A DNA stretch of 64,000 nt from CAVUWL01 sp963700105 (GTDB lineage: Bacteria; Actinomycetota; Thermoleophilia; Solirubrobacterales; 70-9). Location of the stretch: assembly GCA_963700105.1 (NCBI GenBank), contig CAVOWL010000004.1, positions 1,550,001 through 1,614,000 of the forward strand. Reading direction: 5' to 3'. The notes below the pieces were generated by a model. The model was not told where the DNA came from and did not search any database. It was given only the letters and a program-made list of their open reading frames with translations. Numbering within the stretch: the first letter of the stretch is position 1; every line of letters begins with the position of its first letter. Of this stretch, positions 1 to 8,655 are shown one piece after another. The translations under genes were made by a program, and so were the position numbers.

Positions 1-192
1 GAGCTTCGGATTTTTGCTAGCAAACGGTGTCCCCCCCTTGCTGGCGAAACCACTTGTCGTAGTGGTACTCGAGCTTGTCGAGCCTCCGGAACTGCCGCAT
101 CCGGCAAGCGCCAGCAGCGCGATGAGCGCGAGCAGACAAGCGCCGCCCAGCAGCACAGTCGGTTTTGGTTGTTGCTTCCCTTTGGTCTTCAT
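1..192 (-). CDS. Putative lipoprotein (N-terminal part, cut by window edge)
   Basis: Read on the minus strand from an ATG at 192 preceded by a strong AGGAGG site. The 64 visible codons give a basic N-terminus, a hydrophobic stretch (residues about 13-28) and a lipobox ending in LAGC, then a Ser/Thr/Gly-rich linker. This is a classic lipoprotein signal for Lgt/LspA processing and membrane anchoring outside the cell. It starts 52 nt after the stop of the DUF5666-like gene on the same strand, so it is probably the last visible gene of the regulator-efflux operon. The C-terminus lies outside the window, so the function is unknown. Confidence 0.75.
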   Translation of the reverse strand, partial: MKTKGKQQPKPTVLLGGACLLALIALLALAGCGSSGGSTSSSTTTTSGFASKGGTPFASKNPKL

Positions 193-244
193 CCTAGCCT
201 CCTCTCTTTCTATTTCTAGGAGTCGTTACGAGCCTTTGCCCGTG

Positions 245-955
245 TTATTTGCCGAACAGCGATTCGACCGCACTGGTGCTGCCAGTCGTGCTATGGGTAC
301 CAGCGCCTGCGCCGCTGCTGAGGATGGAACTCAGGCCGGCACCTTCCACACCCTTGGCCGTTGCGCTGATCGAGCTCGCGGTCACCTTGGAGCCGTGGCG
401 GGAGCCCTGCACAACGACGGTGTCTCCGGGGTGGATCGCGTTCGCTTCGGCTTTGGAGGTGCGGGTCACGGTCGAGCCCGCTTCGGCCCTAACTGCGAGA
501 ACGCCGCCTTCAGAGTCCTTCACGTAGAGCGTCTTGCCGCTAACGCTCGTGACGGTGCCAGTTACGGCCGGACCTTTGCTGGAGCCGCCTGGCACCGGGA
601 ATCCGGAGCTCGAACCTCCGGCCCCGCCTTTGCCGCTCAGCGCGGAAGGAAACCCACCTCCGCCGAACGGGGACGCAGCCGAGGACCCGCCCTCGCCGCT
701 GCCCTTCTGGGCCAGAACCCCCCCTAGGAAACCAAGGGTTGCGATCAAGAGCCCGATCAACCCCATCGGCAGAGGGCGCAGGAGGCGGTTGGGGGGGCGC
801 GGCGACAGCTCCTCCTCGTCGCGCTCGTTCCAGCCATCCTCCGCTGGCTCACCCCAGTCGCGCCCGTCGGAGTCCTGCGGGGCGGGTGAGTGGCGGTCGA
901 TGACGCCGGTCGGCTGCTCGTCGTCTCGCTGTGGAATGTCGGTGTGCTCAATCAA
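245..955 (-). CDS. Membrane-anchored DUF5666-like protein
   Basis: 236 aa. An acidic, hydrophilic cytoplasmic N-terminus (residues 1-60) is followed by one transmembrane segment (about 64-82) and a Gly/Ser-rich linker. Residues about 128-200 form a compact beta-rich domain with GTVTSVSGKTLYVKD and GDTVVVQG motifs, resembling the small OB-like DUF5666 domain found in exported actinobacterial proteins. A low-complexity tail follows. The start overlaps the end of the permease gene by 8 nt, indicating translational coupling within the MacAB-like operon. It may be an accessory extracytoplasmic component or sensor of the pump; no enzyme motif is visible. Confidence 0.7.
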   Translation of the reverse strand: MIEHTDIPQRDDEQPTGVIDRHSPAPQDSDGRDWGEPAEDGWNERDEEELSPRPPNRLLRPLPMGLIGLLIATLGFLGGVLAQKGSGEGGSSAASPFGGGGFPSALSGKGGAGGSSSGFPVPGGSSKGPAVTGTVTSVSGKTLYVKDSEGGVLAVRAEAGSTVTRTSKAEANAIHPGDTVVVQGSRHGSKVTASSISATAKGVEGAGLSSILSSGAGAGTHSTTGSTSAVESLFGK

Positions 956-2159
956 ATCTCAGTGCCTCGATCGGTCGTAGGCGGGAGGCCCGCATTGCTG
1001 GATAGGTGCCAAAGAAGAGGCCGGAGCCAAGGGAGGCGGCCGCGGCGAGGGCGATCGAGTAGGGCGCTACGGCCGGCTGCACGCCGGCGATCTTGAAGCG
1101 GCTGGCGAGAAGGCCGACGAGGATGCCAAACAGCCCGCCAATCGCAGAGACGAGGAGGGCCTCCGTCAGGAACTGGGCAAGGATGTCCGTCCGCCTGGCG
1201 CCGATCGCCTTGCGGATGCCGATCTCCCGGGTGCGCTCGGTGACGCTGACCAGCATGATGTTCATCACCCCAATCCCGCCTACCAGCAGCGAGATCGCCG
1301 CCACCCAAGCGAGCAGGGTCGTGAACACCCCTTCGCTGGAGCTTGAGGCTTCGATGATCGAGCCCTGGTTGATCACCGAAAAGCCTGAGTTCGACGGTTC
1401 GGTGATGTGGTTGCGCTGGTCGATGATCGTCGTGATCTCCGATTCGGCTGCGCCCACCGCTTCCTTGCTCAGCGCCTGCACGGTGATTGAGCTGAGGTCA
1501 CCGTATCCGGCGAGGGTGTCTCGGACCGCGGTGATCGGCGCGATCACGATGTCGTCCTGGCTCTGGGTTCCGCTGGAGCCCTTGGGCTTGGTGACCCCGA
1601 TCACCTGGAAGTTGATGCCATTGGCCTGGATCGTCTTGCCCACCGGGCTCTGGCCGGGGAACAGCTCGGAGGCGACTTCGGGGCCGATCACTGCGACCCG
1701 AGAGCGTTCCTTCACGTCGGCTTGCGTGATGAAGGTGCCCGATTCGACCTGGTAGTTGCGAGCGCTCCCGTAGGAGGGAGTGGTGCCGATGAATTCCAAT
1801 GGTTCATAGCTGGAATCGCCGTAGATCAGGGTCGCGCCGCTGACTTTTATCACCGGTGAGGTGCTCTTGATCTGCGGCGCCTTCGCCTTGTCGTTAAGGG
1901 CCTTGACGTCTTCTTCGGTAAAGGAGACCGAAACCGAGCTGGAGCCGGCGCTGACCGCGCCGGGCTGGCCGATCACTGTCAGGGTGTTTGATCCCAGCGC
2001 GTCGATGTTTTCCTGCACCGCGTTTGAGGACCCCCTGCCGACCGCGATCAGGACGATCACCGAGGCGACGCCGATCGTGATGCCGAGAATCGTCAGCGCC
2101 GAGCGCATCCGGTGCGCAAGCAGCCCGAGACATGCGGTGCGGAGGGTCTCGAGGGCCAT
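948..2159 (-). CDS. MacB/FtsX-type ABC transporter permease
   Basis: 403 aa permease. TM1 lies at residues about 18-41, followed by a large extracytoplasmic MacB_PCD-like domain (about 45-260) and three C-terminal TM helices with the FtsX signature region (MLVSVTERTREIGIRKAIGA around residues 305-325). In this family the permease dimer transmits ATP-driven motion across the membrane (mechanotransmission) to help expel substrates or lipoproteins handled by a MacA adaptor. The ATPase is encoded separately upstream, with a 1-nt overlap, unlike E. coli MacB where it is fused. Substrate unknown. Confidence 0.9.
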   Translation of the reverse strand: MALETLRTACLGLLAHRMRSALTILGITIGVASVIVLIAVGRGSSNAVQENIDALGSNTLTVIGQPGAVSAGSSSVSVSFTEEDVKALNDKAKAPQIKSTSPVIKVSGATLIYGDSSYEPLEFIGTTPSYGSARNYQVESGTFITQADVKERSRVAVIGPEVASELFPGQSPVGKTIQANGINFQVIGVTKPKGSSGTQSQDDIVIAPITAVRDTLAGYGDLSSITVQALSKEAVGAAESEITTIIDQRNHITEPSNSGFSVINQGSIIEASSSSEGVFTTLLAWVAAISLLVGGIGVMNIMLVSVTERTREIGIRKAIGARRTDILAQFLTEALLVSAIGGLFGILVGLLASRFKIAGVQPAVAPYSIALAAAASLGSGLFFGTYPAMRASRLRPIEALRFD

Positions 2160-2905
2160 CAGGTGATCCCTGCCAGTGGGGGCTCGACGCCGAGCTGATC
2201 CACTATCGGGCGGTCCTCGGCGAGCTTGCCGTCGTTGAGGCGGACCAGTCGTCGAGCGCGGGCGGCGACGTCGTTCTCGTGGGTGATCATGACCACGGTG
2301 CGCCCGTGGCGGTTGAGGCGCTCGAAGATGTCGAGCACCTCGGCAGTGGAGCGGGAGTCGAGGTTGCCGGTGGGCTCATCGGCGAGGATCAGCGCCGGGT
2401 TGGTGACGATGGCGCGCGCGATCGCCACCCGCTGCTGTTGGCCGCCGGAGATCTCGGCGGAAGCATGGTCGATGCGATCCCCCATACCGACGCTCTCAAG
2501 CGCGGCGACGGCTCGGCGGCGGCGCTCGCTTCGCGCCAACCCGGCGTAGGCAAGTGGAAGCTCGACGTTGGCGAGGGCGGTGATCCGTGGCACCAGGTTG
2601 TAGCCCTGAAAGACGAAGCCGATCTTGCGGTTGCGCAAGTCTGAGAGCTGATCCTCGGAATGGCGGCGAACGTCGATGCCATCGAGCAGGTAGCGGCCCT
2701 CACTGGGAGCGTCGAGACAACCGAGGATGTTCATCAGGGTCGACTTGCCGCTTCCCGAGGGGCCCATGATCGCGACGTATTCGCCGCGCTGGATCTGCAG
2801 TGAGACCCCGCGTAGGGCGTGCACCCCGAGATTGCCCAGCCGGTAAGTGCGGGTCAGGTGCTCGATTCGGATCACCGCCTGTCGGCGCCTATCGGTCATC
2901 GTCAT
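2159..2905 (-). CDS. MacB/LolD-type ABC transporter ATP-binding protein
   Basis: 248 aa nucleotide-binding subunit. Walker A is GPSGSGKST (residues 48-56), the ABC signature is SGGQQQR, Walker B is LILADEPTGNLD, and the switch His lies in VVMITHEND. Sequence and length fit the LolD/MacB/FtsE group that powers FtsX-like permeases. The start overlaps the adaptor gene stop by 4 nt (ATGA type) and the stop overlaps the permease start by 1 nt, so adaptor, ATPase and permease are translationally coupled and form one complex. Confidence 0.93.
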   Translation of the reverse strand: MTMTDRRRQAVIRIEHLTRTYRLGNLGVHALRGVSLQIQRGEYVAIMGPSGSGKSTLMNILGCLDAPSEGRYLLDGIDVRRHSEDQLSDLRNRKIGFVFQGYNLVPRITALANVELPLAYAGLARSERRRRAVAALESVGMGDRIDHASAEISGGQQQRVAIARAIVTNPALILADEPTGNLDSRSTAEVLDIFERLNRHGRTVVMITHENDVAARARRLVRLNDGKLAEDRPIVDQLGVEPPLAGIT

Positions 2906-4554
2906 CTTCCCGGGAATCCGCCTCCGGGAAAGCCACCGCCGGGGAAGCTCGGGAAGCCGCCTACTGAGGCTGAGGATTTGGCGCCCAACGAGGCGGCGGA
3001 AGCTCCGCTTGACGCCGGGACAGTCAACGCCGGCAGCACGATTACGTCTCCGGCCTGCAACCCGCTGATCACCTGGGTGGTTTCCTCGCCGGTCAGTCCG
3101 GTGGTGACCGTCCTTTTGACTTCCTTACCGTCGCCTTCCTTGACCGTCACGGTCTTGATCGGGCCAGCGGTAGTGATCGCTTCGCTGCTCACCGCGAGCG
3201 CGTTCCTGACCTGTTCTTTGACGATTTCTGCTTTCGCCGACATCCCTGAGCGCAGGCCCTTTTCGCTTTGGGTGAGGAGAACCGTCACCCCATAGCTGAC
3301 GACGCTGCTCGAGCTGGCGCTGCTGCCTTCGCTGGGCAGAATGTCGACGTGGGTGACTCGGCCGGCGAGCTCAGTGCCTTCCATCGCGCTGATGCTCACG
3401 GTCACCGGCTGGCCGAGCTTTACCTTGTTTACTTCGGACTCGCTGAGGGAGACTTCCATCTTCATCCTCCCCAGTTGGCTGAGGACGATGAAGGCCTGCG
3501 AGGAGCTCGCGGCTGCGGAGCTCGATCCGCTTCCCCCCAGCCCGCTGGCGCCACCAGCCGCGCTGGAGGAGCCGGCGGCGCTCGAAGCGCCCGAGCTTTC
3601 ACCGGAGACTGTTTCACCGACTACGCCCGAGACCGATGCGATCGTGCCGCTGATTGGCGCTCGCAACGTCGTCTGCCTGATTTCCTGCTCTGCGCTCTTG
3701 ACGCTCAGCTGCGCCTCTCGCAGCTTTGCTTCGGCCGTCGCGACGCTCGGGGTAGCGGCCGAGGAGCCTGCGGCTCCTCTTTCCGTCGAACCGGAGGAGT
3801 TCGACGGAGTCGGAGAGGAGCTCTTTCCCGATGGGGTCGGGGTCGCTACTGAGCCGGAGTCGCCTGTCCTACCTCCGCCCTTTGTTCCGCTGGCCTTTTC
3901 GGACTTACCTGTCTTACCTTTCGCAGTGCCTTCGCCGCCGCTCCCGGTTTCGCCGGTTCCCTTCGTTGCGCCGGCCTGGTTCTTTAGGTTCGCCGCGCCA
4001 GTTTCAAAGCTGCCTTCACTGTCGCTCACGTAGGCGACAAGCAGAGGGCTGCCCGCAGCTTCGGCGCCCTCCGCCGAGGCGAGCCGCGATATGTCGCCCG
4101 TTGTGGTGGTGGTGAACGCTGTCGATGCTCCACTTTCCTCGGCCGTTTCAAGCGTTTCTTCGGCTTCGGCGAGCTGGGCTTCCGCCTGTGCCAGAGAAGC
4201 TCGGGCAGAGCTCGAGTCGATGCGCGCGAGGATCTGGCCCTTGCTCACGTGATCTCCGGCCTTGACGTCGACGGCTGTCACTTCCCCCGAAGCGCCGAAG
4301 TTGAGTTCCACCTGCTTGGCGGCTTCGAGGCTGCCGCTGCCGGAGACCGTGGACTGGACGACGCTGCGGGAGACGGTCGCGGTCCTCTGCGTCGCCGCGG
4401 AGCTTGAAGAGGAGGAGCCGATCGAGGAGATCGCGAAGGCAAGTGTGGCAAGCCAGAGGGTTCCCAGCGCCCAGTTGTGCCAGGCCTTGGGTAGCCCTCG
4501 GGCGGCTCCGGCCAGGCGGCGGGGTTTGACGGTCTTCCGCATCACGGTGATCAA
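2902..4554 (-). CDS. MacA/HlyD-like efflux adaptor with Ser/Gly-rich insertions
   Basis: 550 aa membrane-fusion (adaptor) protein. It has an N-terminal TM anchor (about 28-45), a first lipoyl half (GEVTAVDVKAGDHVSKGQIL, about 88-107), a coiled-coil hairpin, a second lipoyl half (TTLRAPISGTIASVSGVVGE), a beta-barrel and a membrane-proximal domain (GQPVTVSISAMEGTELAGRV). Roughly 100 residues of Gly/Ser/Lys/Thr-rich low complexity interrupt the hairpin (about 165-270), and a second Ser/Gly tract follows the lipoyl domain. The C-terminus carries Gly-Gly-Phe-Pro-Gly repeats. The longest start is TTG (4554); ATG at 4542 is also possible. It lies between the histidine kinase (40-nt gap) and the ABC ATPase. 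Confidence 0.85.
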   Translation of the reverse strand: MITVMRKTVKPRRLAGAARGLPKAWHNWALGTLWLATLAFAISSIGSSSSSSAATQRTATVSRSVVQSTVSGSGSLEAAKQVELNFGASGEVTAVDVKAGDHVSKGQILARIDSSSARASLAQAEAQLAEAEETLETAEESGASTAFTTTTTGDISRLASAEGAEAAGSPLLVAYVSDSEGSFETGAANLKNQAGATKGTGETGSGGEGTAKGKTGKSEKASGTKGGGRTGDSGSVATPTPSGKSSSPTPSNSSGSTERGAAGSSAATPSVATAEAKLREAQLSVKSAEQEIRQTTLRAPISGTIASVSGVVGETVSGESSGASSAAGSSSAAGGASGLGGSGSSSAAASSSQAFIVLSQLGRMKMEVSLSESEVNKVKLGQPVTVSISAMEGTELAGRVTHVDILPSEGSSASSSSVVSYGVTVLLTQSEKGLRSGMSAKAEIVKEQVRNALAVSSEAITTAGPIKTVTVKEGDGKEVKRTVTTGLTGEETTQVISGLQAGDVIVLPALTVPASSGASAASLGAKSSASVGGFPSFPGGGFPGGGFPGR

Positions 4555-4594
4555 ACCCCCCGTTCCTTAGGCCGAACGAAGAGAAGCTGAAGAT

Positions 4595-5959
4595 CTACGT
4601 AAGAACGGCGTCGGGGAAGCGCAGGGTGAGGACCGCCCCGCCGCCCTCGGCGTTCGCCGCCGAGACCTCGGCGCCGTGGGCGTCGGCGGTCTGGCGCACG
4701 ATCGCCAGCCCAAGCCCCGAGCCAGGCCGGCTGCGAGCCTCGGAGGCGCGATAGAAGCGATCGAAGACGAAGGGGAGGTCCTCGACTCCGATCCCGGGCC
4801 CGTGGTCGCGAACCGAGAGCGTCCCTTCGAGGAGGCGAACCTCCACGGTGGCGCCACTCGGGCTCCACTTGGCGGCGTTGTCCAGCAGGTTGTAGACGGC
4901 GCGACTGAGCCGCTCAGGCGCCCCCCTCACCGTGCAGGGCTCCAGCCGAGTCTCAAAACACACTCCCGGCGCGTGGCGCTTCACGCGCTCGATGGCCGCA
5001 CCGATAATCTCGTCCAGGTTGACATCTTCCGCCGCCTGCTCTGCCTCACCGCGGCGCGCCAGCTCAACCACGTCATCGACGAGCAGGGTCAGTTCGTCGC
5101 TCTGCTCGACCAAGTGACTCTCCAGCTCCGCGCGATCGGCGTCGGTGAGCCTTCCCTGGCTATGAAGGAGCAGCTCAAGGTTGGTCTTCAGCGATGTCAG
5201 CGGGGTACGCAGCTCGTGCGAAGCGTCGGAGACCATCTGGCGCTGCGCTACAGCAGAGCGCTCAAGTGCCCCAAGCGTGGCGTTATAGGAGCGCGCGAGG
5301 CGGCCGAGCTCATCGTCGTGGCTCACCGGCAGCCTGCGACTGAGGTCCGGGCCTTGGGAGATCGACTCCGTCTCCTCGGTGAAGCGCCGTACCGGCGCCA
5401 AGGAGGCTCGCGAGACTGCGGCTCCCAGAAGCGCCGCCAGGCCGATGCCCCCAACCGTGATCACGGCAAAGAGCAGAACCAGCTGGTGCAGGACGCTTTC
5501 GACTTCGTTAAGCGGCCTCGCCACCTGAACCGCGCCGCCTCCCTTAAGCGGCGCGGTGATCACCCGCAGCTGCTGGCCAGACACTGTCTCATTCTGGAAC
5601 AGGGTTTCGCTGCTTGAGCCCCTTGCAACGGCGCGGGCCTGGGGCGTGAGCGGGATATGCCTCGACTTGCTTTCGGGGATGCGCCTTGGCCCGCCGTCCG
5701 GTGCGACGAACTGGACCAGGCCGGCCGCGCCACCGAACTGCGCCTGGGGCGAGGGGCCCGGCGGTGGTTTGGGTGGGCGGAGCAGCGGCGGCCTAAACCG
5801 GGAGAAGTCCTGGATCTCCCCGGCCCGCTGTCTGAGCGCCGAGTCGACCTCGCCGCGCAGCTTGGCCTGCACCGCGAGATAGGCGGCGAGGGAAGCAAGC
5901 GCGATCGCGATCGCAACAGCCGCAGCCGCGGCGAGCGAAAGGCGGCGGCGGACCGTCAT
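4595..5959 (-). CDS. Two-component sensor histidine kinase
   Basis: 454 aa. TM1 at about 9-31, an extracytoplasmic sensor region containing a Pro-rich patch (about 55-72), TM2 at about 155-182, a HAMP domain (about 183-235), and a HisKA domain with the phospho-accepting His in SDASHELRTPLTSLKTN (about residue 248). The HATPase_c domain has N (LLDNAAKWSP), G1 (VRDHGPGIG) and G2 (SGLGLAIV) boxes. It is a complete orthodox membrane kinase. Its ATG overlaps the stop of the response regulator gene by 4 nt, so the two form a cognate pair, and the efflux genes follow at once and are the likely target or co-regulated output. Confidence 0.93.
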   Translation of the reverse strand: MTVRRRLSLAAAAAVAIAIALASLAAYLAVQAKLRGEVDSALRQRAGEIQDFSRFRPPLLRPPKPPPGPSPQAQFGGAAGLVQFVAPDGGPRRIPESKSRHIPLTPQARAVARGSSSETLFQNETVSGQQLRVITAPLKGGGAVQVARPLNEVESVLHQLVLLFAVITVGGIGLAALLGAAVSRASLAPVRRFTEETESISQGPDLSRRLPVSHDDELGRLARSYNATLGALERSAVAQRQMVSDASHELRTPLTSLKTNLELLLHSQGRLTDADRAELESHLVEQSDELTLLVDDVVELARRGEAEQAAEDVNLDEIIGAAIERVKRHAPGVCFETRLEPCTVRGAPERLSRAVYNLLDNAAKWSPSGATVEVRLLEGTLSVRDHGPGIGVEDLPFVFDRFYRASEARSRPGSGLGLAIVRQTADAHGAEVSAANAEGGGAVLTLRFPDAVLT

Positions 5960-6639
5960 CCTCGCGGCCGCCGCAACACGTAGCCGACCCCGCGGATCGT
6001 CTGGATCAGGCGCGGTTGACCGTCAGTCTCCAGCTTGCGACGCAGGTAGCCGATGTAGACGCCCAAGGAGTTGGAGGTCGGGCCGAAATCGTAGCCCCAG
6101 ACCTGTTCGTTGATAGTCGCCCGAGACAGCACCTGACCGGGATTGCGCATCAACAGGTACAGGAGTGAGAACTCTGTCCTGGTCAGCTCGACAAGTGACC
6201 CCCCGACCCTCACCTCGTGACCCGTAGGGTCGAGCGTGAGCGTGTCGAAGCGAAGCGCCTCCGTCCTGTCCCCGTCAGGAAGGGTGCGCCGCAACAGCGC
6301 CTTAACCCGAGCCAGCAACTCTGCGAGGGCGAACGGCTTGACCAGATAATCGTCGGCGCCCGCTTCGAGGCCCGCGACTCGGTCTTGGACCGTCTCACGG
6401 GCGGTCAGCATCAGGATCGGGGTCCGGTCTCCACCGGCGCGCAGGCGCCGGCACACGTCAAGGCCGCCGAGGCCGGCCATCAGAACGTCGAGGATGACGG
6501 CGTCCCACTGGCGCTCCCCCAGCAGCTGGATGGCCTCCTCGCCGCTCGCTGCTTCGGAGACCGCGTAACCTTCCAATGAGAGGGCGCGCCGCACCGCAGC
6601 CCGCAGCGCGTACTCGTCGTCCACGATCAGGAGGTCCAT
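5956..6639 (-). CDS. OmpR/PhoB-family response regulator
   Basis: 227 aa. The receiver domain (1-115) has the acidic pocket D7/D8, the phosphorylated Asp at about D51 (AVILDVLM), Thr in MLTARE and Lys in DDYLVKPF. The winged-helix Trans_reg_C domain (130-225) contains LTRTEFSLLYLLMRNPGQVL and ends RTIRGVGYVLR. It is the first gene of the minus-strand operon that continues through kinase, adaptor, ATPase and permease. No clear Shine-Dalgarno precedes the ATG. Autoregulation is probable but no direct-repeat operator was identified by eye upstream. Confidence 0.94.
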   Translation of the reverse strand: MDLLIVDDEYALRAAVRRALSLEGYAVSEAASGEEAIQLLGERQWDAVILDVLMAGLGGLDVCRRLRAGGDRTPILMLTARETVQDRVAGLEAGADDYLVKPFALAELLARVKALLRRTLPDGDRTEALRFDTLTLDPTGHEVRVGGSLVELTRTEFSLLYLLMRNPGQVLSRATINEQVWGYDFGPTSNSLGVYIGYLRRKLETDGQPRLIQTIRGVGYVLRRPRG

Positions 6640-7290
6640 CCCAAGAGGATGGACCAGAGAACGAAGAAGGCCGTAAGAATCTGTCGCTCACTGGACGCGA
6701 GGGAGACTTCTGCGGAGATTCTTCGCCCACCGAAAGGCATGGCGCCAATATCTTCGCTCCATGCATCGGGCGTACGATTGGACTCGAGAAATCTCTCGCC
6801 GAAACTCATCGTTGGCTGCAAAGACCTGCATTCGAGCGACGGAATCACGACCACCAGCCGTGTCAGTGCTTCCATAGGCCTTCGAAGGCTCGGAAATTGC
6901 ACCCGTAGTGCGAAGCAGAAGTGAATCCCCGCTTGGGATTCAACCGATGGGCCGAACCAGTCAGTGGGAGAACCAGTCCACGGTGGCTCTTCCCGTGGGA
7001 ATCGTCAGGGGACTAAAACGCGTCTTTGGGCATGGCGGCAGACGCGTGAGCTTTCTGAGCGCCGATTGCCCTGCCACAAACGGCTATCCATCGCTCGCCC
7101 TCCCCTTCGCGAGAGCGAGCCTCATCTATACGGTCGGGGGTGGCCAGCCCAATCATTCAGCGAAACCGAGACGCGGCTGTGCGCGGTTGCTCACTGAATC
7201 CCACGCTTCCGGGCTGAGCTCCCGTCTGGCTTCCCAAGGGCCAGCTTAGCTCAGAGGCTTCGATTCACCTGCAACTTGTCCCACTCGACT
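6640..7290. other. Non-coding stretch upstream of the response regulator
   Basis: No open frame here has convincing protein character. It must contain the promoter of the minus-strand operon near its left end. It also contains a perfect inverted repeat with 8-bp arms and a 5-nt loop at 6922-6942. Composition is more mixed than in the flanking genes, which fits decayed accessory DNA. Confidence 0.4.
6922..6942. repeat. Short perfect inverted repeat (8-bp arms, 5-nt loop)
   Basis: TGAATCCC, loop CGCTT, GGGATTCA. It has no T-tract on either side, so it is not an obvious intrinsic terminator. Function unknown; it could be a protein-binding site or a remnant. Confidence 0.4.
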
Positions 7291-7361
7291 CAGAGCAATC
7301 GGTCGCTTGAAAACCGTTATGTGCCTCCGGGTGTCTCGTGGGTTCGAATCTCATCGCCCCA
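7291..7361 (+). pseudogene. Degenerate tRNA-Ser(UGA) remnant
   Basis: The 3' half of a tRNA is recognisable: an anticodon region with CTTGAAA (UGA anticodon) flanked by CGGT and ACCG, a long variable arm as in class II tRNAs, a T-arm GTGGGTTCGAATCTCAT and a 3' strand CGCCCCA. Two extra bases (CG) sit between the 5' anticodon stem and the loop. The partner of the 3' acceptor strand (expected near TGGGGCG) is not found upstream; only a D-arm-like CAGAGC is seen. It therefore looks like a broken or partial tRNA, such as a remnant of integration at a tRNA 3' end, and not a working gene. Confidence 0.55.
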
Positions 7362-7524
7362 CTCCCTGGGACGGAGTCCGCTTCCTTAATGGAATTCGCC
7401 CACTTAACTTCACTTGTATACATCGGCCTCATCGGGCCACCGCCAAATCAGTCCCGATCCCAAGCGTGACCCTACGGGGGAAGATTATGCAACGCTGAGA
7501 TGGCGAAACCGTGCTGCTTCCCGC

Positions 7525-8133
7525 TTATTTGCCCGTCGGTGATAGCTCATGCGCGACCCGCTCCAGCAGGGGCAGGATCGCCCCTTCGGCTTCGACGTTG
7601 AATACGTCGTTCCGGACCTGAAGCCATCCAAAACCTACGGGTTGTCCTTGCACCATCGGATTGATGGTCGGCACATCGTCGTTGTAGCCCAATTCCGCGG
7701 CGGTTCCAAGTCCATGGATTACGTGTCTCGTGAATCCGGACGGCCACCCCTTACGGCGCTCGGGTTGCGGATGTTTCCTGTAGATAGCTGCACCGGCCAC
7801 CACCAACCCGTCGTTGCCGCCACGGTGCGTGCACATAGACATGTCCGGTTCGGCTACGCATTCCAAGATGTATGCGGCTGAGTCTTCGAGTTTGAACATA
7901 CGGAACTGGCAAACGCTGACCTCGACGTTATCGAAGAATTTTCCAGGGGTGGATTCTTCTGAGACGGCATCTGGAAAGTCGCCCAATGTGAGCAGACCCT
8001 GACATCCCCGGAAGGGGAGCGCCTGGCCTGGCGTTGCGGGCGGTTTGGGCTTCGCGACCGCACCGGATACACATATTGCTGAACAACAGAAAAATAGTAG
8101 AAATGCGGCACCCGCGAACCGTCCACCGCCCAT
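7525..8133 (-). CDS. Secreted hypothetical protein
   Basis: 202 aa with a signal peptide (hydrophobic residues about 6-27, ending near SGAVAKP). The mature part has spaced cysteines (in RGCQGLLTLGDFPD, SVCQFRMF, LECVAEP and SMCTHRGG) that could form disulfides. The pattern of an early Cys followed by LLT-x-x-DF is vaguely like DUF3558-type actinobacterial exported proteins, but the match is weak. A GGAAGGA site lies about 10 nt before the ATG at 8133. It stands alone in a gene-poor region beside the tRNA remnant. Function unknown. Confidence 0.6.
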   Translation of the reverse strand: MGGGRFAGAAFLLFFCCSAICVSGAVAKPKPPATPGQALPFRGCQGLLTLGDFPDAVSEESTPGKFFDNVEVSVCQFRMFKLEDSAAYILECVAEPDMSMCTHRGGNDGLVVAGAAIYRKHPQPERRKGWPSGFTRHVIHGLGTAAELGYNDDVPTINPMVQGQPVGFGWLQVRNDVFNVEAEGAILPLLERVAHELSPTGK

Positions 8134-8655
8134 CGCTGGAGTTCCTTCCGATCGTTGCTATTCCCTGAGCGAATCACGATAGCAGCGCCACGGTTTAATC
8201 GCCGATCGACGTGCTCGGCTGTCGCCTGGGCATACTTGCCCGTCGCCGATCCCGTTCAACACTCCAATCACGCCTTCGATACCCTCTGCGGACCGCAAAA
8301 AGCAGGGATTTCTCCCCGAACATTGAACGGGGACGTCGCCGGTGCCGACGCTTCTTGAGCGCTCTGTCCCATCGACCCAATTTGCGGAGCTGACGATGGC
8401 GGATTCGACCGCCGCCACAATCAAATCGCCCGGCCCGGCCACCCGACGCGTACCTTCGGGGGCTGGAGCTCCTTCCTTCGGCGTCTTCTATGTCCTGACA
8501 CAGGGGTCTCGAGAAGTGACCCGGAGCTCAGCGGGAACGACCGAGCATCATGCGCTCGCTGGTTCCATGCCCCCGGCACGATCTGAAGCCACCAACCGAA
8601 CACGCTCCCGCCATGTCGTGGCGCTTCAGACTCTAGGCTCGGCCTCTCGTTCAAG
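8134..8655. other. Intergenic stretch without a recognisable gene
   Basis: About 520 nt between two minus-strand secreted-protein genes. Open frames exist on both strands but their translations lack protein-like composition, signal peptides or motifs. I see no strong terminator or repeat. Confidence 0.4.

Noticed and set aside
4676..5617. Long plus-strand frame antisense to the histidine kinase
   Set aside because: The kinase on the other strand has all HisKA/HATPase motifs; the antisense product has none.
6922..6942. Inverted repeat considered as an IS end or terminator
   Set aside because: No transposase-like frame, no matching second end, and no T-tract.
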